From NCBI RefSeq assembly GCF_029625435.1, contig NZ_CP121208.1, positions 620,001 to 684,000 on the forward strand: 64,000 nucleotides of DNA, in the 5' to 3' direction. The position numbers and the translations under genes were made by a program. The notes beneath the pieces are model-generated. The model saw only the letters and a program-made list of their open reading frames with translations, made no database searches and was not told the DNA's origin. This DNA is from Arcanobacterium canis. GTDB lineage: Bacteria > Actinomycetota > Actinomycetes > Actinomycetales > Actinomycetaceae. Below are positions 33,201 to 40,645 of the stretch, piece after piece (position 1 is the stretch's first letter; every line of letters starts with the position of its first letter).

Positions 33201-34240
33201 TCGATATGCTGAGAGTCGGAGGCGTAGACGTAGAAAGAATCAAGATGTCCACCGGAAAGGTCAACGGAGTTAGTCAGTGGCTCCAACGACTCTTGTTCAG
33301 TTGTATTTGATTCAGGCGATTCTTGGTCGGTGACATGAGCGTCATCGGGATCCTCGTCCTCATCTTTATCGTTAGCCGAGGAGTTATCCTCATCCTTGTC
33401 GGACTCACCTGGGGCTTTGTCCTCGGAATTCTTATCCTCGTCGTCGTTAGTCGTCTTGTCAGGATCCGTTACCGCCGTCTTACCGCCGAGATCTTCAGCT
33501 CGAACGCCATTGGGGCGGTCTTTTTTGGTGGGATCAGTACCAAGGCTCTTGACCTCAGATGGCTGGGACTTATCCGCCTCGGACTTCGTCACCTCGTAGG
33601 TTTGGGTGACGGGAGTGCCCTTGATGACCTTGCCATCTTTGACTCCCAGCGGAGTTGCAGTGAACGTGTACTTTCCCGCGTGCTGGAAGTACCACGAACC
33701 GTGGGTGTGACCGAAGACGGGAAGGTAGGAACCGTCTTTCACGAAGTACTGGTTACCCGCCAGCACGGGCATGATCTTTGTGTCATCGGTGGGATGGTTC
33801 CCATAAATCGAAAATTGGCCCGGGCCCTTCACGTCGCTGAAGAGGACTCCGTTTGCTGTGAACCCGTTAGATTCAGGCTTTCCGCTCCACCCTGGTGAAA
33901 AATATTCACTTTGGCTGGTTGTGTAGTAGGCCTTGTGCCCGGTCTCAGCGAAAGCCGCGAAGTTCGGTTTATCCTCTTCGTCCAGGCTAGATCCAGGATC
34001 ATCGATATAGGCGGTTTTATCGATCACAAAGGTGGCGTTCCCATTGTATATCTGATCTCGTAGGCCGTTCTTCACCTGGATCGTGGGGACACCGGAGACG
34101 GTTGTGATTGAAAAACCGTCGGTATGGTCGCGGGAAAAGACGTTTTCCCCCGAGGCGCTTGCTGTCACAGGAGTGAGTGACATGAGCGCAAAGCTAGCTA
34201 CCGCCGCAAGACTTGCGGCTTTGAGCGCTTTAATTTTCAT
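30206..34240 (-). CDS. Giant wall-anchored protein with five HxH repeats (choice-of-anchor M type), likely metal-linked
   Basis: Encodes 1344 residues with a signal peptide ending in ASA. Five repeats follow the actinobacterial surface-anchored domain pattern: a GH(I/F/L)D(L/S/I)F opening and a closing HxHxxWxFxxPGxY. The closing HxH motifs are near residues 180 (GHTHGSWYF), 473 (HKHLHWVF), 715 (HVHTSWLF), 948 (HVHANWMF) and 1212 (HVHPNWMF). Between repeats 1 and 2 is a very acidic linker; between 4 and 5 a His-rich stretch (AHGHSAGNNQHSANNHG). IPWTEL occurs at about 545. The C-terminus is LSHTG at 1312, a hydrophobic helix and RKRA, a sortase signal variant. In relatives these domains accompany zinc/manganese ABC transporters. 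The promoter holds a Zur-like box. Metal capture at the surface is inferred. Confidence 0.82.
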   Translation of the reverse strand: MKIKALKAASLAAVASFALMSLTPVTASASGENVFSRDHTDGFSITTVSGVPTIQVKNGLRDQIYNGNATFVIDKTAYIDDPGSSLDEEDKPNFAAFAETGHKAYYTTSQSEYFSPGWSGKPESNGFTANGVLFSDVKGPGQFSIYGNHPTDDTKIMPVLAGNQYFVKDGSYLPVFGHTHGSWYFQHAGKYTFTATPLGVKDGKVIKGTPVTQTYEVTKSEADKSQPSEVKSLGTDPTKKDRPNGVRAEDLGGKTAVTDPDKTTNDDEDKNSEDKAPGESDKDEDNSSANDKDEDEDPDDAHVTDQESPESNTTEQESLEPLTNSVDLSGGHLDSFYVYASDSQHIDLLTKEDITGQSVIRTPESARFIMTADTYETGLEYNLPGGETAGYISPSVKARNGLYPGFASNQYDKKGLKNAKVVFESLTGPGKLAFVDNSGFDSVALKAIPAPFLDNKKYYVEAGSTYSVPASYHKHLHWVFTKPGKYVMKVKVVADGKNGKVESAVKTYNWIVKPNSADPNKDAAGDLSAPDDTVKPQPENPKKSIPWTELVPGKTTADEGNQKSTPSAKKLELSSGHIDLFNVVAEGKKLVLNAKDDTTGEKPVLRAPESFFLRVSDKSKQDIPAGLAKKTAPHGYLLSSGGEDQTYAPFAGWDTSLVRPHFGPISINFTKVTTPKDGKVFMFHPSPSGRIISPLVDGNMELNSGDSILQKTPMHVHTSWLFTAPGVYTMTVQAADAKSALAAGSLMGLPKADSVRVVSNEATYTWLIGDKTPQPKATDDSSSKNDTAKQSEHKKPAAPRATKVTVFDHGHFDIFNVAAKDGKIVLTAKEDTTGKPQLHKPESIALRIKDDRQINTPDTFPSVLPKQGFFLPANGADTTKMVWPGWDTGAVRPDFEATKIVFDKVEGPGGAFLFLSGTFGDVKPALKSGNFKLSNGDYIDQATPAHVHANWMFETPGVYRFTVHAESTPKAGGVAVKSNTGVYTFIVGDSTKLPNETKAPAKKSASAAEKTGKAHGHSAGNNQHSANNHGQSGNSGTGKAGVSHSGASLATTMSGASTREACIFVPDKSARTAAAAQPAAGKAGMNIVPMIKDDRSVPAKWVSPTSLTFGIGNAGKTSTPQSIGSIPKNTTVWMISSAQVNGIPWVGMNTQHPTALENIKGSTSISLTSFSGPGMMEVYTSGSQLGQIVGDMWFSGNGNRGGGTATIPANTHVHPNWMFSKPGIYKVGLTMSATTKDGKRVTGSTTLTFNVGGTGNANSGHFDFGPQILSGAQTTAANAAPSAPQGKWQTASGAPCTPTSAELKAAGFPSSLSHTGASGVAETLALMLMALAVGGTLVVSRKRA

Positions 34241-34309
34241 TTGTATTTCTTTCTAATCTGATGCTATGAGCACGAGGAATCGATAGAAATTCCTAGTGAG
34301 ATGATAGCA

Positions 34310-34328
34310 AAAATGATTACCATTCTCA
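34310..34328 (-). promoter_or_regulatory. Zur-like operator in the surface protein promoter
   Basis: On the minus strand the sequence TGAGAATGGTAATCATTTT resembles actinobacterial Zur boxes of the form TGAnAATnATTnTCA. It lies 70-88 bases before the start codon and directly upstream of a possible -10 TATCAT (34304-34299), where a bound repressor would block RNA polymerase. Confidence 0.5.
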
Positions 34329-34403
34329 TATGGGTGGGGTGTGACCTTTTTACTTCTGAAATGGGGTAGTGGCCATTCGCGCAAACGCTGGTATCGTGGA
34401 GGT

Positions 34404-34982
34404 ATGTCATTAGCCGCCACAGAACTTGTCTCATTTACGTCACCTTTCGCCCAGGATGCACTTGCGCTGTATCACAAGGCCTTTCCACCTGCTGAACTGG
34501 TACCCGAAGAAGACATTGCGCGACTCGTTGGTGAAGGCAAGATTCAGGCGACGGCCTTTCATGATGGTGATGTTTTTCTTGGTGGAACAATTTCCATGCA
34601 CTGGGATGACATTTTCTATCTCGTGTTTCTCGCTACGCACTCGCAGCAACGAGGGCGGGGAGTGGGTGGCGCGATCCTCAATTATTACCGTGATCTTTAC
34701 CCTCAACATCGCCATATTCTCGAACTGGAAACTCTTGATGATGACCGTGCGCCGAATGGTGAACAGCGTGTGGCACGTGAGCGTTTTTATCTGCGTCATG
34801 GATTTCGTTATGCAGGTTTCTCATCGGTCGAAGAAGGTGGAGTTTTCGATTTTCTGATTCGCGGCGGGGACATTAGCCTGGGCGAAGTCAAAGAAATGAT
34901 TGAGGAAAAAATCGGTGCCTGGCAGGTTGAACTCATTGAACGCCCCCGCAAGAGTGACAAACATTTTGTGTGGCGTTCGTAG
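34404..34982 (+). CDS. GNAT family N-acetyltransferase
   Basis: Encodes 192 residues from ATG 34404, which has TGGAGG just upstream; a longer frame from 34341 has no signal for a start. The acetyl-CoA loop is QQRGRGVGGAIL near residue 85, and the C-terminal strand includes RERFYLRHGFRYAGFSS. It would transfer an acetyl group to an amine; the acceptor is unknown. It is the first gene of a co-directional run with pepT but is 52 bases away from it. Confidence 0.82.
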   Translation: MSLAATELVSFTSPFAQDALALYHKAFPPAELVPEEDIARLVGEGKIQATAFHDGDVFLGGTISMHWDDIFYLVFLATHSQQRGRGVGGAILNYYRDLYPQHRHILELETLDDDRAPNGEQRVARERFYLRHGFRYAGFSSVEEGGVFDFLIRGGDISLGEVKEMIEEKIGAWQVELIERPRKSDKHFVWRS

Positions 34983-35022
34983 GAAGGTCTCTTCTTGCCG
35001 TACCTGGCTCGACTCGGCGTCC

Positions 35023-35028
35023 TAACAT
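35023..35028 (+). promoter_or_regulatory. -10 box TAACAT of pepT (leaderless)
   Basis: Six bases before the GTG at 35035, with no ribosome binding site. Confidence 0.45.
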
Positions 35029-35034
35029 TAAAAC

Positions 35035-36234
35035 GTGAGGGAAGAATTACTCCAGAGGTTCTTGCGCTACAGCGCAATTGAATCGCAATCGAATGCAAAA
35101 GCCGATCACGTCCCATCGACACCCGGACAATGGGAGATGATCCGTCTGCTCGAATCTGAGCTCGGGCAACTAGGCGCACAAAATATTTTCGTGGATTCAC
35201 ATGCCTGTCTCACCGCAGTTTTTCCGGCAACTGGTGTCGGGCCGTCCGTCGGTTTTTGTGCTCACGTCGATACTGCCGACGTCGGGCTCTCGCCGCGCGT
35301 TAACGCGCAAGTCCATCACTACGAGGGCGGAGACATCGATTTGGGAAACGGTATCCTCTCGGTCACCGATTTTCCTGAGCTTCAACGCTACGTGGGTGAC
35401 ACCATCATCACAACTGACGGAACTTCAGTGCTGGGTGCAGATGACAAAGCGGCGATCGCGGAAATCATGACGGCCCTTGGACGTTTGGAGAACTTCCCTC
35501 ACGGTGAGGTCCAGATTGCGTTTGTTCCTGACGAAGAAATCGGTTTGCGCGGGGCAAAAGTCCTCGATATGGCTCGGTTCAATCCCGATTTCGCCTACAC
35601 TCTTGACTGTGGCCCCGTAGGTGAAGTCGTGTGGGAAACTTTCAATGCAGGATACGCGTATATCGAGATCACTGGAGTCGCGGCCCACCCGATGAGCGCA
35701 AAGGGCGTTCTTGTTAATCCTCTACTCATTGCGATTGACATCGCCAATACATTCGATCGCACTCAGACTCCGGAATGTACTGATGGCCGTGAGGGCTACA
35801 TTTGGGTTCAGGAGATGGAGGGTGGTCAATCGCGTGCCACGCTCACCCTCAATATTCGTGATCATTCACGCCAAGGCTACGAAGAAAAGAAAAAGCGCGT
35901 TCGTTCTGCCGTTGCTGACGCACGTGTACGCGAGCCGCGTGCGAAAATCGAGCTCACGGAAGAAGATACATACGCGAATATTGCCGATTCGATGACGGAT
36001 GAGAACCGCGTCGGCCTGACGCGACTCCTCGATGCTTGCGCACGCATCGGTGTCGAAGTGAAACCGACACCGATGCGCGGCGGAACTGACGGCTCGTATT
36101 TCTCTACCCGCGGTCTTTTCACACCAAATTTCTTCACCGGTGCTCATAATTTTCATTCACGTCACGAGTTCTTGCCTCTCGGGTCAATGGAGTCTGCCAC
36201 GCGCATCATCCTTGAACTCGTTTCTGCCAAGTAA
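35035..36234 (+). CDS. pepT: Peptidase T (tripeptide aminopeptidase)
   Basis: Encodes 399 residues, GTG start with leaderless-type spacing from TAACAT. This is an M20B metallopeptidase: HVDTADV near residue 78 gives the first zinc His and Asp, LGADDKAAIAE near 138 the bridging Asp, PDEEIGLRGAK near 172 the catalytic Glu and a ligand, and DCG near 195 and the C-terminal HNFHSRHEF supply the rest. It releases the N-terminal residue from tripeptides in the cytoplasm. TTG of the next gene is 19 bases downstream. Confidence 0.93.
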   Translation: MREELLQRFLRYSAIESQSNAKADHVPSTPGQWEMIRLLESELGQLGAQNIFVDSHACLTAVFPATGVGPSVGFCAHVDTADVGLSPRVNAQVHHYEGGDIDLGNGILSVTDFPELQRYVGDTIITTDGTSVLGADDKAAIAEIMTALGRLENFPHGEVQIAFVPDEEIGLRGAKVLDMARFNPDFAYTLDCGPVGEVVWETFNAGYAYIEITGVAAHPMSAKGVLVNPLLIAIDIANTFDRTQTPECTDGREGYIWVQEMEGGQSRATLTLNIRDHSRQGYEEKKKRVRSAVADARVREPRAKIELTEEDTYANIADSMTDENRVGLTRLLDACARIGVEVKPTPMRGGTDGSYFSTRGLFTPNFFTGAHNFHSRHEFLPLGSMESATRIILELVSAK

Positions 36235-36253
36235 CACAACTGAAAGGGATAAG

Positions 36254-37825
36254 TTGATAGAGCTACTTTCTGCACAACCACTGATGACCGTTTTCCTCGT
36301 GGTCACCCTCGGTGCGCTCCTGGGAATGATCCCTTTTGGCCCTCTCAAACTCGGTGCTGCAGGCGCACTGTTTGTCGGACTTCTGGTAGGTAACTTCGTC
36401 CCTGAGATGGGAAAAACTCTGGGGCTTATTCAGAGCCTGGGATTGGGTCTCTTCGTCTACATGGTCGGCATCAGTGCTGGCCAGACGTTCTTTTCCGATC
36501 TGCGGCGACAGGCGAAATTCATCTTCTCGTCTGTATTGGTCCTCGGAGTCGGCGGCGGAGTCATCGTGTTCTTGGGTAATGTGCTGGGGCTTTCGCGTGA
36601 CCTTGGCATCGGCGTTTTCGCTGGTGCCATGACGACGACGCCGGCGCTCGCAGCCGCAACCGATGCTGCGACGAATAAAGACGCTCCCGGTGTGGGATAC
36701 GCACTGGGATATCCGATGGGTGTGATCGTGGCAATCATCCTCGTGTCGATCGTGGTAGGACGCAAGTGGGGCGAGAAGAATGACATCCCGTCTCGCTCTG
36801 GTGACCATCTCTCTGCCGTCACCGCCATTGTCCACCGTCCGATGCCTGTGCGCGAAGTTCCGGGGTGGAAAGAGCAGCAGGTGCGCCTGTCCTACCTGCG
36901 CCGTGGAGATTCAGTTCGTGTCATCTCTCCTGGGGAAGAGTTCATCGAAGGTGACCGCGTCGTCGTGGTTGGCATGGCTGACGATGTCGATGCTGCTGTC
37001 GATGCGCTCGGTGAAGTGGTTCCCTCCCACCTTGCAGATGACCGCTCAACGGTTGATTTCCGTCAGTTCCTTGTCTCCAACGATGATCTTGCTGGCCGCA
37101 GCGTGGTCGAACTCAATGTTGGTGGCCGTTTTGGGGGCGTGATTACGCGTATTCATCGAGGCGATATTGAAATGCTTGCCGCTGACGATATGAGCCTTGA
37201 ACTAGGGGATCGAGTGCTTGTGGCGTTCCCTCGTCGTGAATTTGATGCGTTGAGCTCTTTCTTTGGCAACTCCGTTCGTCGTATCTCCGAAGTTGATGCC
37301 ATTCCGATGGGTTTGGGTATGGTGCTTGGCTTGTTGCTTGGCATGGTTCAATTCACTCTCCCAGGGGGTAGCTCGTTCTCGCTGGGAGCAGCTGCTGGCC
37401 CTCTCGTTGTCGGAATGATCCTGGGATACCTCCAGCGTACGGGTCCGATTGTGTGGCAGCCGCCGATGGCTGCAAATCTGACGATTCGGCAGCTCGGTCT
37501 TTTGCTCTTCCTTGCTGCAGTGGGCATTGCTTCTGGACCAGCCTTTGCAAAGACAGCGTTCACGCCGCAAGGTCTGCGCGGTGGCTTGCTCGGTCTGGCA
37601 GTTGCACTTGTGGTTCTTATCCTCACTGCAGTGATGGGGAAAGTCCTCGGCCTGTCGGCTCAGCGCACTGCTGGGGCGATGGCCGGAATCCTCGGACAGC
37701 CAGCCATTCTGGCGTATGCTCAAGGCAAGGTGAACGATGAACGTATCGAGTCTGGCTACGCTGCGCTCTTTGCCTTTGGAATTATCGTCAAGATCATCCT
37801 CGTCTACCTTCTCGTCGCAATCTAG
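36254..37825 (+). CDS. AspT/YidE/YbjL-type membrane transporter with TrkA-C domains
   Basis: Encodes about 523 residues, probably from the TTG at 36254 (AAAGGG five bases before). An in-frame ATG at 36140 lies inside pepT and is rejected. Two membrane halves, each with about five helices and repeated GLxLFVYMVGISAG / LGLLLFLAAVGIASG motifs, flank two soluble TrkA-C (RCK_C) domains (about 195-355). This is the duplication layout of the aspartate:alanine exchanger family, whose members mostly have no known substrate. A ligand-binding gating role for the TrkA-C domains is inferred from the family. Confidence 0.85.
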   Translation: MIELLSAQPLMTVFLVVTLGALLGMIPFGPLKLGAAGALFVGLLVGNFVPEMGKTLGLIQSLGLGLFVYMVGISAGQTFFSDLRRQAKFIFSSVLVLGVGGGVIVFLGNVLGLSRDLGIGVFAGAMTTTPALAAATDAATNKDAPGVGYALGYPMGVIVAIILVSIVVGRKWGEKNDIPSRSGDHLSAVTAIVHRPMPVREVPGWKEQQVRLSYLRRGDSVRVISPGEEFIEGDRVVVVGMADDVDAAVDALGEVVPSHLADDRSTVDFRQFLVSNDDLAGRSVVELNVGGRFGGVITRIHRGDIEMLAADDMSLELGDRVLVAFPRREFDALSSFFGNSVRRISEVDAIPMGLGMVLGLLLGMVQFTLPGGSSFSLGAAAGPLVVGMILGYLQRTGPIVWQPPMAANLTIRQLGLLLFLAAVGIASGPAFAKTAFTPQGLRGGLLGLAVALVVLILTAVMGKVLGLSAQRTAGAMAGILGQPAILAYAQGKVNDERIESGYAALFAFGIIVKIILVYLLVAI

Positions 37826-38000
37826 CGGCTGTGTTGGTTGTGACAAAGGAATAGCAAAAGCGATCAAAACGCGGATCGCTTTTTACCAATTTCGTGCAAC
37901 ACACCCGATAACTCGCCGTTTTGCCCGCTTATCCGTTAGGTTTTTACTTAGCGGTTCAATCGAACCCGTCAGACATATCCGTTTTATCGAGAGGAAAATA

Positions 38001-38282
38001 ATGTCCCTCAACCGCACTGAGCTCATTGCAAAGATCGCTGAAGAGGCCGGTCTCACGAAGACCGACGCCGACAAAGCCATTTCTGCTCTCCAGACCGTTC
38101 TGGTTGACGCCCTCGCCAAGGGTGATTCAGTGAAGATCACCGGCCTGATGTCCGTTGAGCGCACCGAGCGTGCAGCTCGCAAGGGTCGCAACCCGCGTAC
38201 CGGCGAAGAGATCCAGATCCCTGCTGGTTACGGCGTAAAGATCTCCGCTGGCTCCAACCTCAAGAAGGCTGTTGCTAAGTGA
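38001..38282 (+). CDS. hup: DNA-binding protein HU
   Basis: Encodes 93 residues; ATG at 38001 after GAGGAAAA. The sequence MSLNRTELIAKIAEEAGLTK, the central SVKITGLMSVERTERAARKG and RNPRTGEEIQIPAG are canonical for HU, where the Arg-rich arm wraps DNA. It lacks the Lys/Ala/Pro-rich C-terminal tail of mycobacterial and streptomycete HupB/HupS. The gene is alone, with an A+T-rich promoter region (37826-38000) and a strong terminator. In many actinobacteria hup lies by leuCD near murA; here it is about 22 kb away from murA. Confidence 0.95.
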   Translation: MSLNRTELIAKIAEEAGLTKTDADKAISALQTVLVDALAKGDSVKITGLMSVERTERAARKGRNPRTGEEIQIPAGYGVKISAGSNLKKAVAK

Positions 38283-38307
38283 GTGATCGCTCATAGATGA
38301 CTCATGT

Positions 38308-38341
38308 GAAGGAGGCACCTGCGGGTGCCTCCTTCATTTTT
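38308..38341 (+). terminator. Rho-independent terminator of hup
   Basis: GAAGGAGGCACC pairs with GGTGCCTCCTTC around a short loop, followed by ATTTTT. Confidence 0.9.
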
Positions 38342-38470
38342 ATGAGGAGAAAACACAACCGATATGCTCCTAAAACACACGCAAGGACGTTCCTTGAAGC
38401 GAGTAGTACTCAATTCTCGAATGTGGTGAATGCCCATTTGCTGGGGGTATGAAACCGCCAGGTGCGGAAC

Positions 38471-38476
38471 TAGAAT
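38471..38476 (+). promoter_or_regulatory. -10 box TAGAAT of the DUF3039 gene (leaderless)
   Basis: Seven bases before the ATG at 38484. It also overlaps the upstream in-frame ATG at 38475, which argues against that codon as the start. Confidence 0.5.
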
Positions 38477-38483
38477 GGGGCAT

Positions 38484-38819
38484 ATGATTACTCCTTCGTA
38501 TGGTCCATCAGAACCTGGTCACTTGGATCCGGGGCAGCCCGAATCAGTCGGCGGCACCGCAGTTCTTGAAGAGGTTCGCGAAGAAGTTCAGCCTGGCGAT
38601 AATGAGCGGTATGCGCACTACGTGCGTAAGGATAAGATTATCCGCTCGGCTATCGAAGGACGTCCTGTTGTGGCGCTATGCGGAAAAGTTTGGGTGCCGA
38701 TGCGTAATCCTGATCGTTTTCCGGTGTGTCCTACGTGCAAAGCAATTCATGAATCGATGAAGAATGGCGGCGGAGATTCATCCTGGCCATTTGGCCCGAA
38801 CGTTCCGGGTAATCAATGA
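38484..38819 (+). CDS. DUF3039 protein, small Cys-containing actinobacterial protein
   Basis: Encodes 111 residues if it starts at ATG 38484, the position expected for a leaderless transcript. The conserved block is DNERYAHYVRKDKIIRSA followed by VVALCGKVWVPMRNPDRFPVC and PTCKAI. One Cys plus the CPTC pair could bind a metal such as zinc. No function is established. It is nearly always next to the helicase encoded here immediately downstream (ATGA overlap), so the two probably act together. Confidence 0.85.
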   Translation: MITPSYGPSEPGHLDPGQPESVGGTAVLEEVREEVQPGDNERYAHYVRKDKIIRSAIEGRPVVALCGKVWVPMRNPDRFPVCPTCKAIHESMKNGGGDSSWPFGPNVPGNQ

Positions 38820-40582
38820 GCGCGGGACGTCAAAGCCAACCCTCCCTTTTCTCCGCCGAAAACCTTTCTCCCTCATATCCCCAGCGCGCTGCGTGGGGTA
38901 CAGCAGGGAGTCTGCGCGCGTGGCAAGCAGAGGCGCTGGAACAATATCTTCGTGATATGCCGCAAGATTTTCTTGCGGTTGCTACCCCTGGCGCAGGCAA
39001 GACTACTTTCGCGCTGCGTGTTGCGGTGGAGATGCTTTCACGTGGTGAAGCATCTGAGTTGACAGTCGTCTGCCCAACTGAACACCTGAAGTATCAGTGG
39101 GCAGAGGCGGCAGCTCGCGTCGGTATCCAGCTTGATCCTGACTTTTCTAACTCGCAAAGCGGACTCGGGCGCACATTCAACGGAGCGTGCGTGACCTACG
39201 CGCAAGTTGCCCGTGCTCCGATGATGCATCGTCACCGCACGTCGGCAAAGAAAACGATGGTGATTTTGGACGAAGTCCACCACGGGGGAGATAACCTGTC
39301 GTGGGGAGACGCCATCCGCGTTGCCTTCTCTCCGGCGGTTCACCGACTGTCGCTCACCGGTACCCCGTTCCGTTCTGACACGGCGAAAATTCCGTTCATC
39401 ACCTATGAACCCGACGCGGACGGTATTTTGCGTTCGCGCGCAGATTACTCCTACGGCTACGCAAATGCTCTTCGCGACGGCGTCGTGCGTCCGGTCATTT
39501 TCATGTCCTATTCGGGTGAAATGACGTGGCAGACCAAACACGGTGAGGTCTACCAATCAACATTGGGAGAGGCGTCAACGAAGGACATCACGTCGCTTGC
39601 GTGGCGTACGGCTTTGGACCCAGGTGGCGATTGGATTCGCGCTGTGCTCGCTGCCGCTGATGATCGACTCAGCATCGTGCGTAAGGGGGTGCCCGACGCC
39701 GGCGGTCTGGTCATCGCGACGGATCACAAGACTGCGCGTGCCTACGCCACGATCCTTGAGCAGATTTGTGGCCAGAAAACGACGGTAGTGCTCTCAGACG
39801 ACGCAACCGCATCCGACAAAATTGCGGAGTTTTCCGCCAACACAAAGCGTTGGATGGTGGCCGTGCGCATGGTGTCGGAGGGTGTGGACGTACCGCGACT
39901 CTGCGTCGGAGTGTATGCAACTTCCACATCCACACCGCTGTTCTTTGCTCAGGCCATCGGGCGTTTCGTGCGTGCGCGCAAACGCGGCGAAACTGCTTCG
40001 GTGTTCCTTCCATCTGTGGAGGTGTTGCTCGGACTGGCGGGTGCGCTTGAAAAGGAACGAGATCACGCGCTAGTGAAGAATCCAGCTCAAGAAGGCTGGG
40101 ATGACGAAGCCTTAGCGCAAGCGAATCGTGAAGAGAGCGCCTCGGACGACGTTGAAGGACCTGGATATCAGGCCCTTTCATCTGACGTTACCTTTGACCG
40201 CGTGGTTTTCGACGGAGCAGATTTTGGCCAGTGGGCCGAGGTCGGCTCTGATGAAGAAGCTGATTTCCTGGGTATCCCAGGTCTTCTTGAGCCTTCAGAA
40301 GTGACACAACTTTTGCGTCAGCATCAAGCAGAACAGGCTGCCGCCTCGAAAAAACGTGGTGATGGGCCGTCGCCGGTGATGGATTCACGCAAGCGTCGCG
40401 AAAAGCGCAAGGAGTTGTCTCAGCTTGTGGCTGCATTTGCAGCAAAGACCGGCCGACCTCACGCACTGATTCACACTGAGCTTCGCAAGGCTACTGGTGG
40501 TCCTGACGTCGCAAGAGCTTCGCTTGAACAGATTGAAGCGAGGATCCTCAAAATCCAGCGATGGTTCGTTGGGAGGAAATAA
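38816..40582 (+). CDS. Superfamily 2 DEAD/DEAH-type helicase
   Basis: Encodes 588 residues; the ATG overlaps the DUF3039 stop by four bases. Helicase motifs in order: Q-like SLRAWQAEAL, motif I ATPGAGKTT (about 56-64), Ia VVCPTEHLKYQW, II ILDEVHH (about 149), III SLTGTPFRS, and in the second RecA domain MVSEGVDVPRLCVGVY (V) and QAIGRFVRAR (VI). The C-terminal 150 residues are charged and specific to the family. It resembles UvrB/XPB-like ATP-dependent DNA helicases often annotated as repair helicases, but the actual role is not proven. Confidence 0.9.
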   Translation: MSAGRQSQPSLFSAENLSPSYPQRAAWGTAGSLRAWQAEALEQYLRDMPQDFLAVATPGAGKTTFALRVAVEMLSRGEASELTVVCPTEHLKYQWAEAAARVGIQLDPDFSNSQSGLGRTFNGACVTYAQVARAPMMHRHRTSAKKTMVILDEVHHGGDNLSWGDAIRVAFSPAVHRLSLTGTPFRSDTAKIPFITYEPDADGILRSRADYSYGYANALRDGVVRPVIFMSYSGEMTWQTKHGEVYQSTLGEASTKDITSLAWRTALDPGGDWIRAVLAAADDRLSIVRKGVPDAGGLVIATDHKTARAYATILEQICGQKTTVVLSDDATASDKIAEFSANTKRWMVAVRMVSEGVDVPRLCVGVYATSTSTPLFFAQAIGRFVRARKRGETASVFLPSVEVLLGLAGALEKERDHALVKNPAQEGWDDEALAQANREESASDDVEGPGYQALSSDVTFDRVVFDGADFGQWAEVGSDEEADFLGIPGLLEPSEVTQLLRQHQAEQAAASKKRGDGPSPVMDSRKRREKRKELSQLVAAFAAKTGRPHALIHTELRKATGGPDVARASLEQIEARILKIQRWFVGRK

Positions 40583-40592
40583 AACATCAAAA

Positions 40593-40633
40593 GACTGATG
40601 GTGGGGAGCACATTGTGCTCCCCACCATCAGTC
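40593..40633. terminator. Perfect 19-bp hairpin between helicase and pncB
   Basis: GACTGATGGTGGGGAGCAC pairs exactly with 40615-40633 around a three-base loop; no T-run. Located between convergent genes. Confidence 0.65.
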
Positions 40634-40645
40634 GAATGTATGTTT

